This document shows positions 17,053 to 25,618 of a DNA stretch of 44,074 bases, piece by piece. The DNA is from Candidatus Omnitrophota bacterium (GTDB lineage Bacteria > Omnitrophota > Omnitrophia > Omnitrophales > Aquincolibacteriaceae). The notes under the pieces are model-generated. The model was not told the origin of the DNA. It was given only the letters and a program-made list of their open reading frames with translations, and ran no database searches. The translations under genes and the position numbers were made by a program. Every line of letters starts with the position of its first letter. Within the stretch, counting starts at the first letter, position 1. The DNA lies in contig JACPXM010000007.1 of assembly GCA_016196545.1 (NCBI GenBank), forward strand, positions 1 to 44,074. The letters are read 5' to 3'.

Positions 17053-17849
17053 CGCTTGACCCCCTTTCCCAAATACGCCTCAATCACCTTGGGATTGGAT
17101 TGAATTTCCTGCGGCTTGCCCTCCGCAATTTTTTTCCCGTAATCAAGCACCACCACGTGATCGGAAACCGGCATAACAACTTTCATGTCATGTTCGATCA
17201 GAAGAATCGTCACCCCTTTATCCCGGATGACGCGGATTAAATCAAGGAGATCCTCTTTTTCTTTAGGGTTCATGCCCGCCGCGGGTTCATCCAAAAGGAG
17301 CAGTTGGGGCTCGCAAGCCAAGGCTCTTGCGATTTCGAGTTTTCGCTGCTGCCCGTAAGCGAGATTACGCGCCAGCTCCCTCGCCCTTCCCGTCAGTTCA
17401 AAAAAAGCAAGAAGGCGGCGGGCTTGCTTGTAAATCTTTTTTTCCTCGACTTCCACCCACCGGGGACGCAAAAGAGAGCCCCAAATGCCTGTATGTCCCT
17501 TGGCATGGGCGCCGACCATCACGTTTTCAAGCGCAGTCATGTTTTTAAAAAGGCGAATGGTCTGGAACGTGCGGGCGATGCCAAGCCTTGCAATTTCATG
17601 GGCGGATAAGTGATTGAGCTGGGCTTGGGCATCCCCGTAATAAATATTGCCTTCATCAGGCGTATATAGTCCGGTGATGCAATTAAAAAGCGTGGTCTTC
17701 CCGGCGCCGTTAGGCCCAATCAGGCTTATGACTTTACCTCGCTCCACCGTAAAATTAATTTTTTCCAGCGCCGTCACACCGCCAAAGCGTTTGGAAAGTT
17801 TTTCAATGGAAAGGACAAAATCCTGGGAAAGTTTGCGCTCGGGTTTCAT
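17046..17849 (-). CDS. livG: Branched-chain amino acid ABC transporter ATP-binding protein
   Basis: Walker A GPNGAGKTTLFNCITGLYTP; LAYGQQRKLEIARALACEPQLLLLDEPAAGMNPKE, typical LivG. Confidence 0.94.
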   Translation of the reverse strand: MKPERKLSQDFVLSIEKLSKRFGGVTALEKINFTVERGKVISLIGPNGAGKTTLFNCITGLYTPDEGNIYYGDAQAQLNHLSAHEIARLGIARTFQTIRLFKNMTALENVMVGAHAKGHTGIWGSLLRPRWVEVEEKKIYKQARRLLAFFELTGRARELARNLAYGQQRKLEIARALACEPQLLLLDEPAAGMNPKEKEDLLDLIRVIRDKGVTILLIEHDMKVVMPVSDHVVVLDYGKKIAEGKPQEIQSNPKVIEAYLGKGVKRC

Positions 17850-18838
17850 TGCTTGCCCCCCCGCGTACTGAATTCCCCAGATTGGTACAAGTCCCCCAAA
17901 AGACCCTGGGGACGAAAGAGCATCACAAGAATCATGGAAAGCCCGAAAAGCAGCATACGGTAAATTTCAAATCCGCGCAAAAATTCCGGCAAGATGCTAA
18001 GCAGCACAGCGCCCAGAATTACACCGTAAATATTGCCCAGCCCTCCGAGCACCACCATCGCGAGCACCATGACGGACAAAATAAAATCAAAGCTGTCGGG
18101 GGAAACACTCCCTTGCTTAGCCGCGAAAAGCGAGCCGGCCAAGCCCGCCACAAATCCTCCGAGGGCAAAGGCGGAGAGTTTGGCCCAGATCGGGTCAATC
18201 CCCATAAAGCCGGCCACAAGCTCGTCTTCGCGAAGTGCGCCCCAGGCGCGGCCCAAGCGCGAATTTTCAATGCGGCGCATAAAAAAGATAACGACCGTGA
18301 TCAGCGCGAGCGTCAAAAAGTAATACGGCTCGGAATTCACGCCAAAATCATAAGCCATGAAGGGAAGCGTTGGATGATCAATCCCCAAAAGACCGTTGGG
18401 ACCGCCGGTGAGGGGATCTAAATTATTGAGCGCGATCCGGACAATTTCACCGGCGCCGAGAGTAACAATCGCCAGATAGTCCCCAGAAAGACGAATCGCC
18501 GGAGTGGCCAGAAGGACTCCGAAAAGCGAGCCCGTAAAAGCGCTGAAAATAAGGCCAGGCCAAAAGGGAATATTCCAGTGAAGATTCAAAAGTGCATAGG
18601 CATAGGCACCTACCGCAAAAAATGCGGCAAAACCAAGATTTAAAATCCCCGCATAGCCCACAATGACGTTCAAGCCGAGGGCCAGCAGGACAAAAATACC
18701 GGCGCTGGCCATGACATCAATGTGATACGGGTTGGAATCCAGAAAAGGAATGGAAATCGCTAGAACGAGCCAAAGAAAAGGGCGGTAAGGCCGAAGGACT
18801 TTTAAAATTTTCCTTCTCCGCGCGGCCTTGGATTTCAT
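17846..18838 (-). CDS. livM: Branched-chain amino acid ABC transporter permease
   Basis: LGLNVIVGYAGILNLGFAAFFAVGAYAYALL, typical LivM; overlaps livG by 4 nt. Confidence 0.93.
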   Translation of the reverse strand: MKSKAARRRKILKVLRPYRPFLWLVLAISIPFLDSNPYHIDVMASAGIFVLLALGLNVIVGYAGILNLGFAAFFAVGAYAYALLNLHWNIPFWPGLIFSAFTGSLFGVLLATPAIRLSGDYLAIVTLGAGEIVRIALNNLDPLTGGPNGLLGIDHPTLPFMAYDFGVNSEPYYFLTLALITVVIFFMRRIENSRLGRAWGALREDELVAGFMGIDPIWAKLSAFALGGFVAGLAGSLFAAKQGSVSPDSFDFILSVMVLAMVVLGGLGNIYGVILGAVLLSILPEFLRGFEIYRMLLFGLSMILVMLFRPQGLLGDLYQSGEFSTRGGKQ

Positions 18839-19785
18839 AATTTCTTGACCACACGCGTTCCCAAGAGGCCCTGGGGCCTAAAAAGCAGGATTAAAATCAG
18901 AATAAAAAACGCAAACACATTTTTCCATTCCGAGGAAAGATAACCCGCGCCGAGGCCTTCCAGCACTCCGATTAAAATACCTCCGATCAAAGCCCCCGGA
19001 ATATTTCCGATGCCTCCAAGCACAGCGGCCGTAAATGCCTTCAGGCCGGCCAAATAGCCATCGTGAAAATTAATCGTGTTGTAATACATTCCAAACATCA
19101 AGCCGCCGGCACCGGCCATGGCAGAGCCGATCACAAAGGTCTGGGTAATCACACGGTTCACGGGAATGCCCATCAAATAGGCCGCCTGCCTGTCCTCGGC
19201 CAGCGCACGCATCGCCTTGCCCGTTCTCGTGTGCATGATCACAAGATTGAGAAGTCCCATCAAAATCAAGGCTGCGGCCGCGATAATCATTTGAAGATTG
19301 GTGAAAGTCACGGCACCGAAGGAAAACCGGTGAATGGGGATTAAATTGGGAAAATATTTGTCTTGAGGGCCGTAGAGAAGCATCACAGCATTTTGCAAAA
19401 GGAAAGAAACGCCAATGGCTGTAATAAGGGGCGCAAGGCGCGGGGCGTTATGAAGGGGGCGATAAGCGGTTTGTTCCACCAAGGCGCCGAGTGCGGAGCA
19501 TCCCAACATCGTGAAAATAAAAATGAGTGGGACTAAAATCACAAGGCCCGCGGGCCCAAAGGCAAACCCTTGAATCGCAAGGTAAATGGTCAGGCCTAAA
19601 TAGGCCCCGACCATAAAAATCTCGCCATGCGCAAAATTAATCAACTGGGCGATCCCATAAACCATGGTATAGCCCAGCGCAATCATCGCGTAAATGATCC
19701 CTAGGGTGAGGCCATTGATGATTTGCTGGAAGAAAATATCAAGCGCCGACAAAGCGTCACTCGGAGCGTTGCGAGGCAATCCCAA
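18835..19785 (-). CDS. livH: Branched-chain amino acid ABC transporter permease
   Basis: FFQQIINGLTLGIIYAMIALGYTMVYGIAQLINFAHGEIFMVGAY, typical LivH; true start may be downstream of the ORF-track start. Confidence 0.93.
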   Translation of the reverse strand: MGLPRNAPSDALSALDIFFQQIINGLTLGIIYAMIALGYTMVYGIAQLINFAHGEIFMVGAYLGLTIYLAIQGFAFGPAGLVILVPLIFIFTMLGCSALGALVEQTAYRPLHNAPRLAPLITAIGVSFLLQNAVMLLYGPQDKYFPNLIPIHRFSFGAVTFTNLQMIIAAAALILMGLLNLVIMHTRTGKAMRALAEDRQAAYLMGIPVNRVITQTFVIGSAMAGAGGLMFGMYYNTINFHDGYLAGLKAFTAAVLGGIGNIPGALIGGILIGVLEGLGAGYLSSEWKNVFAFFILILILLFRPQGLLGTRVVKKL

Positions 19786-19830
19786 GATTTAGATCGCTTC
19801 GCCGGCAGCACGTTCCCGCTGTGACGAATA

Positions 19831-20964
19831 TCATTGGGCAGGCTCCACATAATCGAGTTTGCCTGAATGGACTTTAAATATCCCTAAAACCTGATTTTTA
19901 TTATCCCCTTTTTCATCAAATGCAATGATGCCCGTGATGCCCGTAAAACTCGGCGTCGAGCGCAGTGCCTCCAGAATTTTTCCGCGGTCTTTGACGCCGG
20001 CCTTTGTCAGGGCGCTCATTAAGATATTCGCGGCATCATAACCGTAGGCCGACCACAGGCCGACGGGTCCGTATTTAGCTTCGTAATTTTGAATAAATTT
20101 TTCTGCCGCTGGAACTTTTTTCATGTCTTGGCCCACCATGGTCGCGTAAGTACCCTCGGCAATCTCGGGGCTCGCGAGTTCGATAAACATGGGGCTTGCG
20201 ATTCCATCTCCTCCCATGAATAAGGAAGGAATTTGGAGCGAGCGGGCCTGCCTTATCAGCAAGGCGCCTTCCGGGTAAATGCCTCCAAAATAAATCATAT
20301 CCGGATTGAGGGGTTTTATTTTGATTAGGAGTGGCGTGAAATCTTTATCCCCCTGAGTAATGCCCTCATGGGTCAAAACGCTTAAGCCCTGCTTTTTTGC
20401 TTCTTTTTCAAATTCATCGGCGAGACCTTTGCCGTAAGTGGTTTTATCATCGATGAGAATCACAGTTTTAATCCCGAGGGAGGAAGCCGCGTAACGGGCC
20501 CCGCTGGGCCCTTGAATGTCATCGGTGGCCGAAACACGGAAAAAGGTGTTAAAGCCCTGTTTGGAAATATCCGGATTCGTGGAAGCAGGTGTGATTTGAA
20601 CCATTCCCGCAGCGTAATAAATTGCGGAGGCGGGCTTGGTACAACTTGAATTAAAATGCCCAATGACGCCCATGACATCGCGGTCTGCAGCAAATTTTTT
20701 GGCTACATTAACTGCCTGAGAGGGATTATGCTGATCATCCTGAGACATGACCTGAAACCGGTAGCCGGGTATTGCAAACCCATTTTCTTCAGCCTGCGCT
20801 ACGGCCAACTCCACGCCCCGGCAGTTTTCGAGCCCGATTTGTGCCTGATCCCCGCTCAAGGGCGCGGCGCATCCGATTTTGATCACAGGGGTCTTTGGAT
20901 TACCGCCACAGCCTGCGAGGATGAGGATTAAAACGACACGTGGAAATTGTAGGATTCTTTTCAT
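19831..20964 (-). CDS. livK: Branched-chain amino acid-type ABC transporter substrate-binding lipoprotein
   Basis: Lipobox LILAGCGG; IKIGCAAPLSGDQAQIGLENCRGVELAVAQAEENG; periplasmic-binding fold next to livHMGF. Confidence 0.93.
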   Translation of the reverse strand: MKRILQFPRVVLILILAGCGGNPKTPVIKIGCAAPLSGDQAQIGLENCRGVELAVAQAEENGFAIPGYRFQVMSQDDQHNPSQAVNVAKKFAADRDVMGVIGHFNSSCTKPASAIYYAAGMVQITPASTNPDISKQGFNTFFRVSATDDIQGPSGARYAASSLGIKTVILIDDKTTYGKGLADEFEKEAKKQGLSVLTHEGITQGDKDFTPLLIKIKPLNPDMIYFGGIYPEGALLIRQARSLQIPSLFMGGDGIASPMFIELASPEIAEGTYATMVGQDMKKVPAAEKFIQNYEAKYGPVGLWSAYGYDAANILMSALTKAGVKDRGKILEALRSTPSFTGITGIIAFDEKGDNKNQVLGIFKVHSGKLDYVEPAQ

Positions 20965-21011
20965 AGCCTTTTTGTGTCAGTCTATTGACATCTTAAAAAG
21001 AAGCAAGCCAA

Positions 21012-21062
21012 ATAACCTACCGGTTCCAGGTTGCCGGCGGCAACCTGGAACCGGTAGGTTAT
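21012..21062. repeat. 51-nt near-perfect palindrome (25-bp arms, 1-nt centre)
   Basis: ATAACCTACCGGTTCCAGGTTGCCG-G-CGGCAACCTGGAACCGGTAGGTTAT, in the divergent intergenic region between livK and the APC permease gene. Confidence 0.97.
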
Positions 21063-21197
21063 CGGCATCCCTTTTATTAAGCTCAAATTGACCTTTCATA
21101 AGGATCGGGACAGCCCCTTTGAGGCATAATTTATTTTCTCGATTACCTCACTCATTTTACCTATAATTGGCGCTTCAATCAGGAGGTTCGCCCAAGC

Positions 21198-22925
21198 GTG
21201 CTAGCACTTAAGAGAGTTGAAAGGCCTCGAGAACTGAAATGGTATCAGGCGGGCGCCATGCTCTACGGCGACTGGGGAACCAGTAAAGCCTATGTTCTGG
21301 GCATTGCCTTTGCCCTTTCCGGACATGCCTCATGGTTTTTCCTTGGTATTATGTCGGCACTCACCGCCGTTGTCGGCATTTGTTATATGATTATCTGCCG
21401 CATTTATCCCGATGGCGGCGGCGTTTATTCTTCGGTCAAACATCGCTCTCAAAATCTGGCCGTGATTGGCGCCCTGCTTTTAATTGCGGATTATGTCGTC
21501 ACGGCCTCCCTGAGCGCGCTGGACGCCTTTCATTATTTTAATGTGCCCCATCCGGAACGCTGGGCCATTGCCTCGATTCTCATGATCGGAATCATTAACT
21601 GGATTGGCCCCACCAAAGGAGGAAGTATCGCCGCCGTGATTGGGGTTGCAGCCTCAGCGGTAGCGGCCGTCCTTTTCATTTCCACCTTGCCTTCACTTCC
21701 TCATGTTGAACTTTCCATGCCCAAAAGCGGCTGGAATTCAAATTGGTCCGTCTTTGTCGGAATTATCCTCGCCCTTTCTGGCGTCGAGGCCGTTGCCAAT
21801 ATGACAGGCATTATGGTTCATCCCGTGGAGCGCACCGCCAAAAAGGCCATTTGGCCAGTTCTCTTGGAAGTTTCAATACTCACGTTCTTATTGGGTATTG
21901 CTATGAATGCGATTCCGGGACTCACGGATCACACCGAAGACATGCTTCGCGCGCTGGGAAATCATTATATCGGTCCCTGGTACGGGAATCTCATTTCTAT
22001 TGTTTTCGGATTTTTGCTTTTATCCGCGGTCAACACCGCGGTTTCCGATCTCGTCAGCATTCAGTTTTCTCTCGCCAAGGATCGTGAACTTCCCCCTGTT
22101 TTTGGGATACTCAACCGCTTTGGAATGCCGGGATTGGCCCTTATCGTCGCAACAGTCGTCCCGATTTTAGTTTTGCTCTTTGAGCATGATCTCGTCCATC
22201 TTGCTTCTTTCTATGCCATCGGAGTCGTCGGGGCCATTACGTTAAATTTAGGCTCTTGCGCCACAAATTTCGGAATTCGGCTAAAAAGGAGGGAGCGTCT
22301 TGTTCTAACGGTCACTTCCATTGTCCTGCTTCTGGTTTGGGTGACAATTGCGGTTCAAAAACATAACGCGCTTTTATTTGCGCTTACCGTTTTAGGGGTG
22401 GGACTCACTTTAAGATTTGCCGCGCAAAAAGTTATGGTTCCGGCCGCCATTCCCGAAGAATTGCTTTCCGTCAATGTCTTATCGGTTTCCGAGGCCAAGG
22501 AAATTACCCCGCTTTACAATAGTTCCACCCTGGTTGCCTTTAAGGGGATTAATATCAGCCTTCTCGAAGAAGCGGCACTTCGTTCAAAGGCCTTGGGAGA
22601 AAATGCAGTGTACCTCAATTATGTGGAAGAAAGCCCTCCCTCCCTGGATCTCCCCACAGAAATGGCACCTTCCGTGCAATCCATTGAGTTGCTAAAGAAG
22701 GCTCAAACGATTTTGGAAGAAAAAGGGCTGACGGCGGTTCCAATTTGGAGGCTTGGGGAAGATCCGGGAAAATTAATTGCAAACACCGCCAAAGAACTAG
22801 GTGTCAAAACCGTGATGATTGGCACCACGAAACGCAGCGCCCTCATTAATTTACTGCGCGGAGACGTACTACGAACCCTCGCCAAAAATCTTCCCGCAAG
22901 CTGTCACTTGGTAATAAGCGGCTAA
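21198..22925 (+). CDS. APC-family amino acid permease with C-terminal UspA-like domain
   Basis: Multi-TM APC signature (ICRIYPDGGGVYSSVKHRSQNLAVIGALLLIADYVVTASLSALDAFHYF); C-terminal soluble domain (GKLIANTAKELGVKTVMIGTTKRS...LPASCHLVISG). GTG start. Confidence 0.85.
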   Translation: MLALKRVERPRELKWYQAGAMLYGDWGTSKAYVLGIAFALSGHASWFFLGIMSALTAVVGICYMIICRIYPDGGGVYSSVKHRSQNLAVIGALLLIADYVVTASLSALDAFHYFNVPHPERWAIASILMIGIINWIGPTKGGSIAAVIGVAASAVAAVLFISTLPSLPHVELSMPKSGWNSNWSVFVGIILALSGVEAVANMTGIMVHPVERTAKKAIWPVLLEVSILTFLLGIAMNAIPGLTDHTEDMLRALGNHYIGPWYGNLISIVFGFLLLSAVNTAVSDLVSIQFSLAKDRELPPVFGILNRFGMPGLALIVATVVPILVLLFEHDLVHLASFYAIGVVGAITLNLGSCATNFGIRLKRRERLVLTVTSIVLLLVWVTIAVQKHNALLFALTVLGVGLTLRFAAQKVMVPAAIPEELLSVNVLSVSEAKEITPLYNSSTLVAFKGINISLLEEAALRSKALGENAVYLNYVEESPPSLDLPTEMAPSVQSIELLKKAQTILEEKGLTAVPIWRLGEDPGKLIANTAKELGVKTVMIGTTKRSALINLLRGDVLRTLAKNLPASCHLVISG

Positions 22926-23233
22926 ATCTTGCCGTCCCAGCGCCCGCCCTGACGCGCAATCAATGCATCCCAACCCGACCAAAAGCGGAAGATTCCGGTA
23001 AGTCCCAAAACTGCGTGAGTCACGTTTTTTTTGGTTTCATTATCATTTAAATACTGACCCAAGCCCGGCCAAATGATGAGCGATGCAAGCCCTGCGATGA
23101 CCGTCTTGCCATTCATATCCCCGTGCTTGGCGGTATTCTCGGCAAAGGCTCCGTTTGGAACTGCCATTACTGCAATTATCCCTAACATGAGATACACAAC
23201 TAATTTCTTCATTTTATCCTCCTTTGGTTTCAT
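22922..23233 (-). CDS. Small exported hypothetical protein
   Basis: N-terminal signal peptide (MKKLVVYLMLGIIAVMAVPNGAFA) and hydrophobic segment; downstream of dsbD. Confidence 0.6.
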   Translation of the reverse strand: MKPKEDKMKKLVVYLMLGIIAVMAVPNGAFAENTAKHGDMNGKTVIAGLASLIIWPGLGQYLNDNETKKNVTHAVLGLTGIFRFWSGWDALIARQGGRWDGKI

Positions 23234-24431
23234 TAACCGGTTTCAAGGTTTTTAAAATATCCAAAAATTCCTGAGCGGAAACAAACCCCGTAATGCGGGC
23301 GGCCTTCTTTTCCTCTCCCTTTTCATCGAGAAAAAGCAGGGTAGGTACCCCAATGATATCAAATTTATCTATGACGTCTTGGATTTCTTTAGTATCGGCC
23401 TCTGTCAAATCGACTTTAAGGCGCATAAAATCTTCCAGTGCCGTGATCACACGCCTGTCGGTGTACGTGTACTGGTCCAGTTCATGGCATGGGATACACC
23501 AGTCTGCAAAAAAATCCATGACTACCTTTTGGGATGCAGATTTGGCGTTTTCCAACTTTTCAGGCGAATACGGTTCCCAGATCACACCCTCACGGGGCAT
23601 CAGGATAAACCCCAGAAGGCCGCCGAGCACCGCTAAAAAACCAAGCAGCTTTTTCCCCATCACAAACTTTTCCGAGTAAATGCTGGACCGTTCCATAAAT
23701 CCCAGATAAATGCCCCCCGCCATAAGTGCCGCAGGCCCCAGCCATTTGATAAGATCGGGATTGAAGGCAAGGAAAAGATAAAAAAGGCTCAAAGCGAGTA
23801 AAATCACGCCGTAAAGTTTTTCCATCCACACGAGCCACATCCCGGATTTGGGAAGGCGGTGCAAAAGCCCGGAAAATGTCCCTAACACCAGATAGGGCAT
23901 CCCAAGACCCAGCGACAAAATAAAAAAAACCAAAAATGCGAAAGTGGGATCCTGACGGGTTCCCACAAAGGTCAAAAGCGCGAGGATCGGAGGCCCAATG
24001 CAGGGCGCCGCAAAAACACCGACAAAGAGCCCGGAAAGAAAAATCCCCAGAAGCCCCTTGCGGTGGGATTCCTCCCCTGCTTTCTGAATCATCCAAGATG
24101 GAAGTTGAAAGGTATAAACCCCAAAGAGGCTCATGGCAAGGATTCCAATAATCCCCGCGATGGCGACTAAAACCCATCGGTTTTGAAGCAATCCACCGAA
24201 CAAAGATCCCGTCAGCGCCGCGCCGACTCCCAGCGAGGTGTAAGTCACGGCTATGCCCAGCACATAGACCAGCGCGTGTCCAAAGGCCACGGTCTTTGAA
24301 GTATGCTGATGTTTTCCGAAAAGCGCGGCCGTTACCGAAAGCATCGGATAAACACAAGGGGTTAGATTAAGCGCAAGGCCTGAGAAAAAAATTCCCAAAA
24401 AAGAAAGGGGTCCGCCCGGCAACTCCATCAT
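23214..24431 (-). CDS. DsbD-like thiol:disulfide interchange protein (transmembrane plus thioredoxin domains)
   Basis: GLALNLTPCVYPMLSVTAALFG and FAAPCIGPPILALL in the TM domain; C-terminal thioredoxin motif DFFADWCIPCHELDQYTY. Start at 24431 overlaps the MFS stop (ATGA). Confidence 0.9.
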   Translation of the reverse strand: MMELPGGPLSFLGIFFSGLALNLTPCVYPMLSVTAALFGKHQHTSKTVAFGHALVYVLGIAVTYTSLGVGAALTGSLFGGLLQNRWVLVAIAGIIGILAMSLFGVYTFQLPSWMIQKAGEESHRKGLLGIFLSGLFVGVFAAPCIGPPILALLTFVGTRQDPTFAFLVFFILSLGLGMPYLVLGTFSGLLHRLPKSGMWLVWMEKLYGVILLALSLFYLFLAFNPDLIKWLGPAALMAGGIYLGFMERSSIYSEKFVMGKKLLGFLAVLGGLLGFILMPREGVIWEPYSPEKLENAKSASQKVVMDFFADWCIPCHELDQYTYTDRRVITALEDFMRLKVDLTEADTKEIQDVIDKFDIIGVPTLLFLDEKGEEKKAARITGFVSAQEFLDILKTLKPVNETKGG

Positions 24432-25615
24432 AGGCGCCCTTTGAGATCGTGAGGATGATGCGTCATAAAAATTGCGATAAAACCCGAAATCCCAATGCTC
24501 AAGATCGAGCAAAGGAAGACCTGCTCCAAGCTTAAAACCTGATGCTCGCTTAAAAATCCGGTCCCAAATGTGCCCACGCCCACCCCGCTCATAAGCCCTG
24601 CCATCACAAGACCTGGCAATAAATCCCGGTGCTCGTCAAAATACTGAGTGGAAAGACTGATTGTGAGCGGCAAAAAATAGGAACATCCCAGACCAACTCC
24701 CGCGTAAGCCCATAATAAAGAAGAAGCGTTGTTTGTTTTAAGGATCGCCTGAAGGCTTGCCATCATCACAAAGGGAGAAATCCAATAAAGCTTACGTGCA
24801 TCTATACGAAGCGTTAAAAGACCCGCCCCAAGTCTTCCGGCCGTCATCAAAGCCCAAAAAAGCGCCAGCGCATAAGAGGCCACTTCCAGCGAGAAGGCCC
24901 TCGACTGATTCAAATAAGCTGTACTCCAATTCCCAACAATGGATTCCGTAATCCCGTAAAAAAATGCGGCGGCGGGAAATAACCACAAAGCGAAAGGAAT
25001 CGGAGGAATTTTTTCTTCCTCCATTTTTTCTACAGGAATCAAGGCCGGCTCTGGAACCACGCGCTGCCAAAAAGAAACAGCCATAATAACTAAGATGAGG
25101 GCAAATGCGAGCGCGCAGCCTCCCGTCCATATTTTCCTTTCAAAGAAAAAATTTACCGCAACCGGAGCTAGCGCTGCCCCCAATCCAAGAGTCCCGTGAA
25201 GCCCCGTCGTAACGCCGTCGCGTTTTTCGGGGAAAAGCTCCACCACAAAAATATTCATCACCGTAATCAAGAGGCCAAAACCCGTTCCCAGAAAAAAATT
25301 GCCGGTCATGAGAAGCCAGAAACTCATCTCGGGCGTCCGGTAAGTTTCCGCAGTCGCCAGCATAAGGACAAGATAAATCAAGTTGCTTCCGAGGCCAAAG
25401 TAATAAACATGGGTGCGGCCCATACGATGGAGAAACCAAGGGATGCCCAGCATGGTCACGATCGAACCTATGATTTCCGGAAGAAATAAAAGGCCGTATT
25501 GTTGATCCGAAAGTTGATGATAGCGGGGCGAGGTGAAAATAAAACTCGTGGAAGGGAGCAGGATAAGGCAAAAACCCTGAGCCAGAGAGGCCAGGTAATA
25601 AATAAAGACTCTCAA
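24428..25615 (-). CDS. MFS transporter
   Basis: 12-TM protein with an MFS-like loop (GIPWFLHRMGRTHVYYFGLGSNL). Confidence 0.8.
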   Translation of the reverse strand: MRVFIYYLASLAQGFCLILLPSTSFIFTSPRYHQLSDQQYGLLFLPEIIGSIVTMLGIPWFLHRMGRTHVYYFGLGSNLIYLVLMLATAETYRTPEMSFWLLMTGNFFLGTGFGLLITVMNIFVVELFPEKRDGVTTGLHGTLGLGAALAPVAVNFFFERKIWTGGCALAFALILVIMAVSFWQRVVPEPALIPVEKMEEEKIPPIPFALWLFPAAAFFYGITESIVGNWSTAYLNQSRAFSLEVASYALALFWALMTAGRLGAGLLTLRIDARKLYWISPFVMMASLQAILKTNNASSLLWAYAGVGLGCSYFLPLTISLSTQYFDEHRDLLPGLVMAGLMSGVGVGTFGTGFLSEHQVLSLEQVFLCSILSIGISGFIAIFMTHHPHDLKGRL

Positions 25616-25618
25616 GAC

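Noticed and set aside
22922-22925. Convergent overlap of APC permease and small exported protein stop codons
   Set aside because: Tail-to-tail overlaps of a few bases are common; no regulatory signal is seen.
23590-24357. Long antisense/alternate-frame ORF of 255 aa inside dsbD
   Set aside because: It is a shadow of the clear DsbD coding frame; the composition looks out-of-frame and no family is recognisable.
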